Assembly (NCBI RefSeq): GCF_000518865.1
Contig: NZ_JAEK01000044.1
Coordinates: 224-43,485, forward strand
From: Bacillus sp. J37
GTDB lineage: Bacteria > Bacillota > Bacilli > Bacillales > Bacillaceae
Reading direction: 5' to 3'
DNA length: 43,262 bases
Shown here: in pieces, positions 24,460 to 34,720 of the stretch
How positions within the stretch are numbered: the first letter of the stretch is position 1
How the letters are laid out: every line of letters begins with the position of its first letter
Notes under the pieces: generated by a model
Databases searched by the model: none
The model's input: only the letters and a program-made list of their open reading frames with translations
Told to the model about the DNA's origin: nothing
Program-made: the position numbers and the translations under genes

Positions 24460-24490
24460 TTGTCTTTTCCTCCCTTGAATTTGCTTCTCT

Positions 24491-24746
24491 GCCTTCCGAA
24501 GCGATTCTGTTCCCCAAAGGGGGATTATTTTCCCCCTTTTGCAAGTAGAACGAAAAACACGTATAGGCAATTGGTCAAGGGCGATCTGAGCGTAAAAGTT
24601 TTTTATGTTGCGAAAGCGTTCCTAATAAAAAAGTTTTTTGCCCCTTGACCGATTGACTAGCCGTCTTAGCTTCTAGCCGGAAAGGTTCGGGTGTCCTACC
24701 GGCTAAGAAGGTTAGTCGGCTTGCGCTGTTTTACGATTCGGAAGGC
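24491..24746. other. Nested inverted-repeat module upstream of ArdC gene
   Basis: Several stems are nested. GCCTTCCGAA (24491-24500) pairs with 24737-24746. AAAGGGGGA (24516-24524) pairs with 24531-24539. CAATTGGTCAAGGG (24568-24581) pairs with 24642-24655 with one mismatch. GACTAGCCGTCTTAGC (24655-24670) pairs with 24702-24717 with two mismatches, plus an inner TAGCCGG/CCGGCTA. It contains no convincing ORF. It could be an origin of transfer, a single-strand origin or promoter, or a folded transcript. The G5/C5 hairpin resembles nic-flanking repeats of some Gram-positive elements. Confidence 0.6.
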
Positions 24747-24769
24747 AAAAGGGAAAAATAATAAATAAA

Positions 24770-24788
24770 AGCAGCCTTCACGGCTGCT
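24770..24788 (-). terminator. Terminator after structured element copy 1
   Basis: AGCAGCC and GGCTGCT stem with a five-base loop. On the minus strand it is followed by TTTTATTTATTATTTTT. It directly follows element copy 1, supporting minus-strand transcription of that element. Confidence 0.75.
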
Positions 24789-25005
24789 CTCCTTTTGTCT
24801 CATATTCTTTTATTTTTACAGTTTTCGGCTCGTTCGGTACGGCGGCTTGCCGTAAATGGAACAGGAACCTACGGAATGTAGGCGTTAGCCGTACAGACCG
24901 TGGTTATCGGTCCATTTAGTGCCGAAGCTACACGTACAGAATGACAGAAAGGCGATTTTTCCTTTTTGATCAGTCTGTAGTGCTGCCGCCCGAAAGATGA
25001 TTTTA
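24789..25005 (-). ncRNA. Candidate structured RNA, copy 1 (24823-25005 conserved)
   Basis: The 183-base core recurs at 42554-42735. It is GC-richer than its surroundings. Proposed helices: a closing GGCGGC/GCCGCC stem; AAATGGA/TCCATTT; GACCG/CGGTC hairpin; CCTAC/GTAGG hairpin; ACAGA (24936-24940) with TCTGT (24974-24978); and AAAGG (24948-24952) with CCTTT (24961-24965). The last two change in a compensatory way in copy 2. The terminator on the minus strand suggests an RNA of about 220 nt. It may be the Bacillus-plasmid RNA motif, a single-strand origin, or something new; no protein is encoded. Confidence 0.6.
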
Positions 25006-25297
25006 ACGCTCGTGATTTAAAGGCCTTTGAGGCTCTTATTTCTGAAGGGAAAAATCTAGCCTTAAGGCTAACTGATTTGTAAAAACTGGAGCCAATTAAA
25101 AAACCTGGAGCTTCATTCTGTGCATGATTTGAAAATGAGAATAACTATTCCTTGATCAGGAGCCGTTCATTCTTTATGTATACGTAATTGCATGTTCAAT
25201 CGGATATCCGAAATATCACATGAGTCTGCATAGGGATAAGATGTTGGAAAAATGGGGGAAGGGAAGAGAAGAGAAAAATATATGGACTTTGATGCTA
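25006..25297. other. Non-coding interval right of the plasmid-like island
   Basis: No ORF with a ribosome binding site is seen. The promoter of the structured RNA would be expected here, and a short GGAGCCA/TGGAGCT similarity near 25090 is the only other structure noticed. Confidence 0.35.
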
Positions 25298-25335
25298 AAA
25301 GAAGCTTATGGGATGTTGATCCCATAAGCTTCTTT
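25298..25335. terminator. Perfect 16-bp hairpin
   Basis: AAAGAAGCTTATGGGA (25298-25313) pairs exactly with 25320-25335 around a six-base loop. It is A-rich on the left and T-rich on the right; probably a terminator left behind by a lost gene. Confidence 0.6.
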
Positions 25336-25517
25336 AGGAGATAACCGCTTTTTCATTTGTTTCAATCCAACGTACGTAATGTTCATTCGTTCATTTATTT
25401 CGCCTCAAAGTTCTAGGGGCTTACTCACCTACCATACCGTCATTATCACGATCGTCCATATATGGGTATAACCAATGTTATATTTAGGTTAGAAAAGTGA
25501 AACAGTTGACACTTAAA

Positions 25518-25555
25518 GGACTACACATATTAGACATATATAATATGTGTAGTCC
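25518..25555. terminator. Perfect 15-bp hairpin downstream of phosphotransferase gene
   Basis: GGACTACACATATTA (25518-25532) pairs with 25541-25555. AATTTTATT follows on the plus strand and a weaker T run on the minus strand. It lies about 120 bases past the phosphotransferase stop. Confidence 0.6.
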
Positions 25556-25674
25556 AATTTTATTACCATCTTCAACTAAAGCGCCCGATTGCTGAATAGC
25601 CACCGATCCTTGATTGTCAGCAACCTTTCTATAATGTATTGAGCTCTCGTTCTGCGTTAGCGTAATGACATCTC

Positions 25675-26589
25675 TTAATAAGCGAGAGCACGTTTTATGT
25701 TCGCTTTTGCTTCATCTACTAACCTCTCATCGTTATCATCAATTGCCTGCATCATTATTAAAATTGGGATATATATAGCAATTAATCGAGCTAGTATCTT
25801 CGTTTCTTCATCAACATCTCCATATTCTTTGAAAAAATCTGAACGTGCATCCGGAGGTAAAAAGCTATACACAACATTCAAGTCACAAGCAGGATGTCCT
25901 ATATTGATATCTCCCCAGTCGATAATCCCTGAAACTCTTCCATTCTCATCTACCAGCATATTTTTAAAATGAAGGTCTCCATGAAGGAATACATGCTTTT
26001 TCTTCACTTTTTCAGTTCTGAGCTGTTCCAAATAATTCAATAATGCATGATATTCTTCTTCACTAAAATAATGCGCAATGTCAGAAATGAATTTATGCAT
26101 CTTTTCCTTACGCATCGCAATATCAGTCAGATTTCTATGGTCATGTTGAACTCCATTTTCTTGGGCAATTTTCACAGGGAATGCATGTAAGTTTTTTAAA
26201 AATTGCGCGAGCGTAGTTGCTGATCGCGCACGTTGCTTGTCAGTTAATCCGATTGGAAACTCTCCGGATAAATAGGGGTAGCCTAAGAAGGGTGCTGGAT
26301 AACCATAATCCCCTTCCCCAAAAAATAAAGGTATCGAGTATGCGATGGAAAAATAATTTTTAAGCTTTGGCAGTATCTTTCCTTCCATCCTTAAAGAATT
26401 AATTGCAATTTCTCTTCTCGGAAAGCGAAACACATATTCCGTCCCGACAAGAAAAACAGTGTTATCCCAGCCATGTCCTAGTTTTTGTACACTTTTTGAA
26501 GCTAACTGCGGAAACTGACTGCTTATTAATTTATGAGCTAATTCTTCAGATACTTCCCATTCTGCAACCCATTGATTCGAACTTCCCAT
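25675..26589 (-). CDS. Aminoglycoside phosphotransferase (APH)-family kinase
   Basis: A 304-residue protein with the choline/aminoglycoside kinase fold. LGHGWDNTVFLVG is the nucleotide-binding loop (about 37-49), VFLHGDLHFKNMLVD the Brenner-type catalytic loop with Asp about 200, and GIIDWGDINIGHP the Mg-binding Asp motif (about 217-229). The family phosphorylates aminoglycosides, macrolides or small metabolites; which one cannot be read here. The ATG lies six bases beyond the stop of a 24-codon ORF (26596-26670), so a leader-peptide arrangement is possible but weakly supported. No mobile element is directly attached. Confidence 0.85.
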   Translation of the reverse strand: MGSSNQWVAEWEVSEELAHKLISSQFPQLASKSVQKLGHGWDNTVFLVGTEYVFRFPRREIAINSLRMEGKILPKLKNYFSIAYSIPLFFGEGDYGYPAPFLGYPYLSGEFPIGLTDKQRARSATTLAQFLKNLHAFPVKIAQENGVQHDHRNLTDIAMRKEKMHKFISDIAHYFSEEEYHALLNYLEQLRTEKVKKKHVFLHGDLHFKNMLVDENGRVSGIIDWGDINIGHPACDLNVVYSFLPPDARSDFFKEYGDVDEETKILARLIAIYIPILIMMQAIDDNDERLVDEAKANIKRALAY

Positions 26590-27100
26590 ATCCCTTTATC
26601 GACTCCCTTGCAAAAGTGAGGCTACGATCAATCTCGCGGCAGTCTCATTGAGCTCTTGTTCCTCCGTCATTACTCACTTTACTTATTCAACTCCTGCCCT
26701 TTTTCTGGCATAACTTACAAATTCAAGATGAACCATTTATTTTCCTTTCTTACTCCAGAATATGGCCCTTAAAAGGAAAAGCACTACCCTTATTCAAGAA
26801 TAGCGCTCGTTTGTGGAAGATCATTTACTATTGAAGAGTATATTTGTACTTTGTAGCAACTAGTTTTGTTAGTTGTTCTTCTTTAAACATAAGCACCCGT
26901 TGAATAGTAGGATATATTTTTGCTTAAAAAGATGCTACTATCCTATAGTAACACCTTTCCCTAATTAGGCTTTTATATATTTTACTAGTTCAACCTTTAT
27001 ATTTTCTATTTATCCACCATCTAAAAAGTTTAAGGGCTCGATAGCTTTCGGAGCAGACGTTGTATGTATATGAATTACTGATATTACTACCAATATTACT
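26590..27100. other. Interval with possible leader ORF and weak terminator
   Basis: A minus-strand ORF at 26596-26670 (MTEEQELNETAARLIVAS...) ends with TAAAGGGATATG, where the stop overlaps the phosphotransferase ribosome binding site. It could be a leader peptide or a gene remnant. Around 26770-26810 AGCGCTA...TAGTGCT forms an imperfect terminator on the minus strand. Nothing else is recognised. Confidence 0.4.
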
Positions 27101-27466
27101 TTAGGGTACTAACAGCCTTGTGAAAGACATTGATGCCAGTTTCCACTGATCCTCCTGTAGCACATATACCTCTGTAACCACAAATGGATTCGTCACTTCA
27201 TTTCCCCCAACAACAGCTACCAGGAGTACTTTATTTAGAAGAATAGCAATTGTGCCAATTAGACGAACAGATGTTTCTTGAATATCTACATTCTTATAAA
27301 TTATTGAACCGTTATTAATTACGTCAATTTCCTCGTTTTTAGAAAATGTAGCCCCCATGTGCACGAAAACGGCTTTTTCGTGAAAGAGATTACTTAAATC
27401 GTCTAGTTGCCTCTCCATCATCCAGTCCCATTTATTCTTTGAAAGATTTATAATTACTTGTTCCAT
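27101..27466 (-). CDS. NTF2-like (SnoaL/DUF4440-type) protein
   Basis: A 121-residue protein with the cone-shaped NTF2-like pattern: N-terminal helices (WDWMMERQLDDLSNLFHEKA), then a sheet carrying VFVHMGATFSKNEEI and YVLQEDQWKLASMSFT. Members bind small hydrophobic ligands or act as isomerases or dehydratases; no clear catalytic set is seen. ATG 27466 is preferred to 27523 because GGAAG lies eight bases before it, and the longer version would overlap another small ORF. Function unknown. Confidence 0.75.
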   Translation of the reverse strand: MEQVIINLSKNKWDWMMERQLDDLSNLFHEKAVFVHMGATFSKNEEIDVINNGSIIYKNVDIQETSVRLIGTIAILLNKVLLVAVVGGNEVTNPFVVTEVYVLQEDQWKLASMSFTRLLVP

Positions 27467-27495
27467 ATTTGTATCTTCCTTTTTACTAGTATTTT

Positions 27496-27621
27496 TTAAT
27501 ACACTCCTTTTTCTTTGAACCATTTGGACATCAGAGCGGAAATCTCTATATTGTTTAAGTCATACATTGGAAAGCGTGTATTGCCTTTGATCACAATTTC
27601 CTGCAGGTGGAAAAGGGTCAC
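27496..27621 (-). CDS. Small ORF (41 aa), possibly a gene fragment
   Basis: GTG 27621 after GAGGAGAT opens VTLFHLQEIVIKGNTRFPMY, ending KWFKEKGVY at a stop 30 bases before the NTF2-like gene. The end looks like a natural protein C-terminus, so this may be the remnant of a longer gene. Not recognised. Confidence 0.35.
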   Translation of the reverse strand: MTLFHLQEIVIKGNTRFPMYDLNNIEISALMSKWFKEKGVY

Positions 27622-27791
27622 ATCTCCTCAGTATTTATTCACTACATATTCCTAGTTTTTGCCACGCAAAGAAATATCCGCCATTGCTCTTTCCGGGTTG
27701 CTACCAGCATTTTTATAACTTCTCATCCATCTACAAATCTTCCAATTAACTTCTATTTTAAATAAAGATATATGATTGCAAATTAACAGGA

Positions 27792-28991
27792 TTAAGAGTT
27801 TTCGTCTGATACTTGTAACTTTTCACCAGGCTTTGTTGTCCATAAGATAAAAATCGATAAGACCGAAATGAAAAGACACACCCAATAAACATCACGAAAC
27901 CCTACATACTGGGCAATCATTCCTCCGCCAAAATTCCCCACTAACCTCCCTATAATAGAACCGTTGTAGTAAATGCTTGTTGCTACTCCAGGTGAATCAG
28001 GTAGCAGATCCATGAAATAACTTAGCCCATTGCCCATGACAATCGCCACAAACGTTGCTTGCAAAAGCTGCGCTGCTATTAACTGCCAGGTTTGGGTCGA
28101 TACACCTAAGATCGCAAAATAGCTAACCGCGATAAAACAACTGATAATTAACAGGGTATGGTTCGATATTTTTTTGCCAAATGCACCAAGCGCAATCATA
28201 ATGGGAATTTCCAAACCTGCGCAAATACTAACCACCAATCCGACATCAGAATACGTACCATTAATTTCATTTACAATAAACAGCGGAGTGATAATCGTGT
28301 TAATGGCATTAAGCGCAAACAGAAAGATAAAGGCAATCATCGGCTGCCAGACGAGTCTTTTTTTAGGTGACACCATTTTTTTCTTCTTGTTAGTATTCTG
28401 AAATGTTCGTTTTTGCAAAAACAAGAACATAAGAGAGGCAATTATTAGAAAAATGGCAGATGTTCCCAAAAAGAGTCCCTTGTATCCTAACGCTGCCAAA
28501 ATCAATGTACCGCCTAACGGTCCTAATACAAAACCAAGGGAAACCAGTGAGCGTAATGTAGATATAGCAAAAGTCTTGTCGTCAGATTTACTATTATTTG
28601 CAGATTCTTGTGCGTAGGCATAGATTTGCGGCATAGCAATAGCTCCAAAACCATTAAAAACAGTTACAATGATCAGCAAAATATAGAAGTTTTGAAACAC
28701 TACATAAGAAGCATATCCTAAAGCAGACGAAAGCAAGGCTGTAATAATCAGCCATTTTCGATCCAATCCGCTATCTGAACGTTTCGCGATGAGTGTATTT
28801 ACCAAGACGCTGCCTAATGAACTGATCGCAATGAAAGCGCCAAAGGCTCCTGTACTCATTCCAAGTACTTCTGTACAATACAGGGCTAAATATGGCAACG
28901 TAATCGAAATTCCGAAGCCAACCATCAAAACGCAAATGACAAATAAACTATATCCTTTGATTTCAAATAGTTTTTTCAACCGTATAAACAA
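27792..28991 (-). CDS. MFS sugar efflux transporter, SetB-like
   Basis: A 399-residue protein with twelve hydrophobic segments and a central basic loop (KRTFQNTNKKKKMVSPKKR, about residues 193-211). The motif-A-like loop reads AKRSDSGLDRKW (about 69-80) and the region FNGFGAIAMPQIYAYAQES is characteristic of SetA/SetB sugar efflux transporters. Such proteins export sugars, analogues or small toxicants by proton exchange. It is monocistronic, with about 145 bases to the neighbouring truncated SDR gene. The substrate is not predictable. Confidence 0.8.
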   Translation of the reverse strand: MFIRLKKLFEIKGYSLFVICVLMVGFGISITLPYLALYCTEVLGMSTGAFGAFIAISSLGSVLVNTLIAKRSDSGLDRKWLIITALLSSALGYASYVVFQNFYILLIIVTVFNGFGAIAMPQIYAYAQESANNSKSDDKTFAISTLRSLVSLGFVLGPLGGTLILAALGYKGLFLGTSAIFLIIASLMFLFLQKRTFQNTNKKKKMVSPKKRLVWQPMIAFIFLFALNAINTIITPLFIVNEINGTYSDVGLVVSICAGLEIPIMIALGAFGKKISNHTLLIISCFIAVSYFAILGVSTQTWQLIAAQLLQATFVAIVMGNGLSYFMDLLPDSPGVATSIYYNGSIIGRLVGNFGGGMIAQYVGFRDVYWVCLFISVLSIFILWTTKPGEKLQVSDENS

Positions 28992-29135
28992 GCTTTAGCC
29001 CTCCTCGGAATTTCGTAAATAAAAGGAAAATTATATAAAACAATCAAACATCCTACAATTTATTTAAAAACATTTATGCACTTTGAAATGTAAAAAAAGG
29101 TGGAACAGCAATTCCACTACTCTGTCTGAACAACC

Positions 29136-29240
29136 TTATAATAAAAGGAATCCTTTAGAAAAAGGATCTTTGGTAGTAGCCTCTCCGATCACACTTGAAG
29201 CACCAGTAATATTAACAACTTTCCCTTGAATATTAGACAT
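29136..29240 (-). pseudogene. N-terminal remnant of an SDR oxidoreductase
   Basis: The frame starts MSNIQGKVVNITGASSVIGE, which is the first strand and TGASSxIG cofactor loop of a classical SDR, but stops after 34 codons. It is the third gene position in the cupin-CMD operon. Similar operons elsewhere usually carry full SDR genes, so the rest has been deleted. Confidence 0.7.
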
Positions 29241-29262
29241 AATAAAATACATCCCTATCGGT

Positions 29263-29592
29263 TTATTTTTCTTTTGAGAATACATCTTTTGCAACCATCA
29301 TTGCAGACATCGCCTTCGGCCAACCTGCGTAAAAAGCAAGATGCGTCATTACTTCTATAAGTTCTTCTTCTAAAAGACCGTTTTGTTTCGCTAAATTCAA
29401 ATGGGATTTCAGTTGTTCAGTATTACCACCAGTTAATAAAGAAGCTACGGTAATTAAACTGCGCTCACGCGGAGAAAGCTCCTTGCGCGCCCATACATCA
29501 CCAAACAAAACATCATCAGTTAATTGCACAAGCTTTGGTGCAAAATTCCCTAACTTTTTCTGAGCAACTGTAGGTTCTTTAGAATTAGACAC
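29263..29592 (-). CDS. Carboxymuconolactone decarboxylase family protein
   Basis: A 109-residue protein of the CMD/AhpD-like family. It contains the VWARKELSPRERSLITVASL signature (about 40-59) and LNLAKQNGLLEEELIEVMTH (about 71-90). The CxxC of peroxidase-type AhpD is absent, so it is nearer to gamma-CMD. Together with the cupin upstream (101 bases away) it belongs to a type of operon often induced by reactive electrophiles or oxidants. GTG 29592 with AGAAGGA upstream is preferred over the longer frame from 29667. Controlled by the operator at 30281-30350. Confidence 0.8.
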   Translation of the reverse strand: MSNSKEPTVAQKKLGNFAPKLVQLTDDVLFGDVWARKELSPRERSLITVASLLTGGNTEQLKSHLNLAKQNGLLEEELIEVMTHLAFYAGWPKAMSAMMVAKDVFSKEK

Positions 29593-29693
29593 TTTTATAT
29601 TCCTTCTTTCTTTTCGTTTTTCTAATTGAAATTCAACTAGTTTGATGCATCTAAAAACGATAAACATTCAGCCCTAGAAGGTTAAAGTTCTTT

Positions 29694-30110
29694 TTACTTT
29701 AAATTGTTATATTCTTCATCTGTTAAGGGTTCTAACCATTCGGTTGTTCCCTTTTCAACATTTGTACTTATCGCAATATGTGAAAACCAGCTATCCGGTG
29801 TAGCGCCATGCCAATGTTTCACATCAGGAAGAATCTTTACTACATCCCCTTCGTGAAGCACTTGTACCGGTTTACCCTCTTCCTGATAATATCCCTTGCC
29901 ACCTGTAACAAGCAGAATCTGCCCACCTGGATGCTTATGCCAATTATTTCTTGCCCCTGGTTCAAAAGTTACATTACCTATGGGGCAATTAAAGGTATTG
30001 TCGTGAGATACTAGCATTTCAAGATATGCTTCCCCTATGAAATGGTCATTCGGAACTTTTACACCTTTCGGAAAGATTACACTTTTTCTTTTATTTGGAA
30101 TATTAGACAT
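29694..30110 (-). CDS. Cupin-domain protein
   Basis: A 138-residue single-cupin protein. Cupin motif 1 is NNWHKHPGGQILLVTGG (His pair and Gln) and motif 2 is VVKILPDVKHWHGAT. These would bind a divalent metal. It is the first gene of a cupin-CMD-(SDR remnant) operon. ATG 30110 fits GGAAAGGGG about ten bases upstream; the GTG at 30122 overlaps that site. The 171-base leader contains the shared ~70-bp operator. The exact reaction is unknown. Confidence 0.8.
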   Translation of the reverse strand: MSNIPNKRKSVIFPKGVKVPNDHFIGEAYLEMLVSHDNTFNCPIGNVTFEPGARNNWHKHPGGQILLVTGGKGYYQEEGKPVQVLHEGDVVKILPDVKHWHGATPDSWFSHIAISTNVEKGTTEWLEPLTDEEYNNLK

Positions 30111-30280
30111 ACTAGATAACACCCCTTTCCTAATGATTGATTCTCTTTTCTATGATATTTACTTTAAACTATTGTCCATTTTGCCCGATTAAACTGAATA
30201 TCTGAGTAGTACAATAATCGTTTCCTTTTAGGGAGAGATAACTTTCCATAAAATAGTTGAGTTGTAATAGGGCGTAACTT

Positions 30281-30350
30281 TATTATGCAACAGATTGAAA
30301 TAAGACCGATATCTTGATTGTCTTAAATCATTGCCTGATCGTCTCAATAC
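30281..30350 (-). promoter_or_regulatory. Operator copy 1 (AraC regulon), upstream of cupin operon
   Basis: TTATGCA-N18-GATATC-N16-ATTGCCTGATC, with identical spacing in three other copies (32451, 34581, 37438). The TTATGCA end faces the gene and reads TGCATAATA on the minus strand, a -10-like element. The distal part would be the activator site. Confidence 0.7.
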
Positions 30351-30384
30351 CACATACGCAACAGAAGGATGTTCGGTGTATGGA

Positions 30385-30422
30385 AAAAGCGTGTGGATTC
30401 ATAAATGAATTCACACGCTTTT
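30385..30422 (-). terminator. Terminator of aldo/keto reductase operon
   Basis: 18-base arms with one mismatch (30385-30402 with 30405-30422), followed by CTTTTTCC on the minus strand, about 65 bases after the reductase stop. Confidence 0.8.
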
Positions 30423-30487
30423 ATATGGATTTAACATCTTACTATTCACAAAAAAGAGTCATTTTAATTGTGTTGAAAGAAGGAACA

Positions 30488-32362
<1,875 letters not shown>

Positions 32363-32450
32363 TTATTCTTCCTTTCCTTTTTATATATTGTCCCTCGTCG
32401 ATAGAGACATACAATAGACATCAGGTAGAATATGAATAACTCAGTACCCT

Positions 32451-32520
32451 TATTATGCAACAAATAAAAATGACATCGGTATCACAATCGTATCAAATGA
32501 TTGCCTAATCTAATCAAAGC
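32451..32520 (-). promoter_or_regulatory. Operator copy 2, upstream of aldo/keto reductases
   Basis: TTATGCA-N18-GGTATC-N16-ATTGCCTAATC. On the minus strand TTTGATACGAT and TGTGATACCGAT form direct repeats one helical turn apart, typical of AraC-type half sites, placed just upstream of the -10-like CATAAT. Confidence 0.7.
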
Positions 32521-32601
32521 CTCTTACAAAAATTAAGAGTTTCATGTTTGAACATGGGACTGGTCACCATCCATAAAACTTTCATTGTTAAAGCATAAAA
32601 C

Positions 32602-33246
32602 TTAATAAAATGATGGCTTCGACCAATCTGTACCCGGTTCTCCTACTCCAAGACTGTTTTTATGATATTTAGCACTTTTCTCTTCGATAATATCCATTAT
32701 TAATTGAGTTACTGCTTGACGGGTAACTTGTGCACCTTTAAAAGGTTCTCCTTTTTGGGTGATCAAATAATTAGTGTTTCCTGCTTGGTTGTAGAGCCAA
32801 GTTAATCTTAAAAGTGTATAATCCAAATTAGAGTTCTCAAGCTTACGTGCAGATTCAATCTGGGAACGCATTCTTGGGCTTCCACCAATCATACGTTTAT
32901 TCCATTCACCAAAAGCTCCAGGTACTTCATCATAAATTCCAAGAACGGATGCCGCGATCACTCTTCTGACCCCTGTATCATGCATTGCATCGATGATTGT
33001 TTTAGTTGATTCATCATCACCCATATCATTTATATATACAAGGTCTACGTTTTTCATAGCATCGACCAGTTTATCTTTAGATTTAAAATCTCCATCAAAA
33101 ATAACTTCCCTGCTATCATCAACGGTAGTTAATCGCTTAATACCGTTTCTTGCATATAGAACGATAGAATGGTCCGTTTTATTACGTAATTCATTTGTTA
33201 ACATACGGGATATTTGGCCTGCTGCACCTAAAATCAAAATTTTCAT
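32602..33246 (-). CDS. NAD(P)-binding atypical SDR (NmrA-like)
   Basis: A 214-residue protein with the N-terminal GAAGQISRML dinucleotide-binding loop (about 7-16) and the DYTLLRLTWLYN segment typical of NAD(P)-binding proteins such as YwnB/NmrA-like oxidoreductases. The catalytic YxxxK is not evident, so it could be a redox sensor or a quinone/flavin reductase-like enzyme. It lies 86 bases after the MFS gene and is likely in its operon, driven from the operator at 34581-34650. Confidence 0.8.
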   Translation of the reverse strand: MKILILGAAGQISRMLTNELRNKTDHSIVLYARNGIKRLTTVDDSREVIFDGDFKSKDKLVDAMKNVDLVYINDMGDDESTKTIIDAMHDTGVRRVIAASVLGIYDEVPGAFGEWNKRMIGGSPRMRSQIESARKLENSNLDYTLLRLTWLYNQAGNTNYLITQKGEPFKGAQVTRQAVTQLIMDIIEEKSAKYHKNSLGVGEPGTDWSKPSFY

Positions 33247-33332
33247 ATATACCTACTCCTCTCAAAATAATTTAATTCATTCGAACCTAATCGTTCCTGA
33301 TTGGGTCTTGACTTTCATCTCCACCAAAAACA

Positions 33333-34499
33333 TCATCCACGTTCACTTGATAACGAACGGGTTAACCTAAGTAAAGTAAAAGTAATTAAGAGTGCTACTG
33401 CAACGGCAACAGTCCCAACCCAGCAAATCGCAAGTATCGATGATCCATCTACTGCGATTCCCCCGATACCAGCGCCTGCTGCAAAGCCAAGTTGCACAAA
33501 TGTGCTGTTAAGACTAAGCATGATACCCGACGCTTTAGGAGCAATCGACAGTAGGTTGAAGTTCTGGGTCGGTCCAAACATCCATGCACCAATTGACCAA
33601 ACCATGAGTAACAAAATGACGACAATAGCATAACCAGAGAAGGCAGACACCAACCCTAGACTTAGTGCTTGTACTACCATGCTGCCAATGAGTATCCGAG
33701 TAGTACCAAACCGATCCGTTAGGAAGCCACCTAATTTGGATCCGAACAAGCTCGCTATGCCCAATGCGAAGAGAATAACGCTAACTCCCCCTCCTTTTAT
33801 TGAAATGGTAGAGGTTAGCAAGAGAGCGATATACGTATTGACCACTGAGTATCCTGTAAATACGAACAACGACACACAAAGGGCAAAAAGGATTTTAGGA
33901 TTCTTTAACATCACAAGTTGCTTTCCCAGAGGGATAGGCGCTTCACTTTTCATAGGTGGGATTGTTTTTGCAACAGCAATGAATCCCAGAACGGCGAAGA
34001 TTCCAATGCCCCCAAAAATCACCTTCCAGTCATATGCAGAAGCAATTACACGCCCAATAGGAACACCGAGTACAAGGGAAACACTATAACCTAATGCGAT
34101 ATTCGACATTGCTCCAGCCTGTCGTCCAGGAAGTGCCAAATTAGCTGCAGTGGAATATGAGGTGACAACGAAGATCCCTGTTCCGATTCCGAGTATAATC
34201 CGTGACACTATTAAAAATTCGAAGCCAGGAAGAGCAAGTGTCGAAACGATTCCAAGAAATATAATGGCTAGGGAGAGTAGCAGCTGGTTTCGCCGATCCA
34301 TCTTTGCAGTCCCCACCATGAAAATGGGTGTCCCGATTGCGTTAGCGAGTGCGAAAACAGTGATAAGCTGCCCTGCAGCTGATACTGACACACCGACTGA
34401 AGCTGCAACCTGATCTAGAATTCCTGATATGACAAATTGTGACGTACCAACTAAGAAGCTGATAAGACTTAGCATGTATATTTTCCATATGTTGTTCAT
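33333..34499 (-). CDS. MFS efflux transporter (DHA1, AraJ/YdhP-like)
   Basis: A 388-residue protein with twelve transmembrane segments. The N-terminus is MNNIWKIYMLSLISFLVGTS. The motif-A loop reads GTAKMDRRNQ (about 60-69), the TM4 segment is RIILGIGTGIF, and motif C-like LGVPIGRVIA is in TM5. It belongs to the drug/arabinose-efflux DHA1 group and should export a small organic compound by proton antiport. ATG 34499 is chosen over 34547 because GAAGAGAG lies eight bases before it. Divergent from the araC-type gene, with the shared operator between them. Confidence 0.85.
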   Translation of the reverse strand: MNNIWKIYMLSLISFLVGTSQFVISGILDQVAASVGVSVSAAGQLITVFALANAIGTPIFMVGTAKMDRRNQLLLSLAIIFLGIVSTLALPGFEFLIVSRIILGIGTGIFVVTSYSTAANLALPGRQAGAMSNIALGYSVSLVLGVPIGRVIASAYDWKVIFGGIGIFAVLGFIAVAKTIPPMKSEAPIPLGKQLVMLKNPKILFALCVSLFVFTGYSVVNTYIALLLTSTISIKGGGVSVILFALGIASLFGSKLGGFLTDRFGTTRILIGSMVVQALSLGLVSAFSGYAIVVILLLMVWSIGAWMFGPTQNFNLLSIAPKASGIMLSLNSTFVQLGFAAGAGIGGIAVDGSSILAICWVGTVAVAVALLITFTLLRLTRSLSSERG

Positions 34500-34580
34500 G
34501 ATGTTTACTCTCTTCTTTATCGGATAATTTGTAAGTTTCACGAACATAATAAAAAATTATTAATCAAACTTCCGACTTTC

Positions 34581-34650
34581 TCATTATGCAACAAATGAAA
34601 TCATGCTTGATATCACAATCTTATCAAATGATTGCATAATCCTCTCACAA
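34581..34650. promoter_or_regulatory. Operator copy 3, between MFS and araC-type genes
   Basis: TTATGCA-N18-GATATC-N16-ATTGCATAATC. It lies 82 bases before the MFS start and 71 bases before the regulator start, so it could serve both and allow autoregulation. Confidence 0.7.
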
Positions 34651-34720
34651 CCATTTACTTAGAAAGTGTATTAGCCTTATAATGGGACCAACGATGACGA
34701 AGGAAACAAAGGAGGATTTT

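Larger units (their letters stand above)
17580..25010. mobile_element. Integrated plasmid-like island
   Basis: The boundary at about 17580 interrupts a purine permease gene. Inside are genes typical of Bacillus plasmids: ParR-like, DUF5348, DUF3967, double RHH-like, zinc-finger, ArdC. There is also a Kiwa-like defence pair and an ATP-dependent ligase. It ends with the structured repeats at 24491-25005. No recognisable replication initiator, relaxase or integrase is seen, so this is a remnant or a deletion product. The right boundary is uncertain and could extend to about 25560. Confidence 0.6.

Noticed and set aside
24491-24746. Nested stems as a tRNA or riboswitch
   Set aside because: No cloverleaf or known riboswitch core could be recognised, and the stems do not lie in front of a metabolic gene.
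26596-26670. 24-codon leader peptide controlling the phosphotransferase
   Set aside because: The stop overlaps the downstream ribosome binding site, which is suggestive, but its own ribosome binding site is poor and no alternative hairpins were found, so it is only noted in the interval entry.
33679-34413. Open frames antisense to the MFS gene
   Set aside because: Shadow frames created by biased codon positions of a transmembrane protein.
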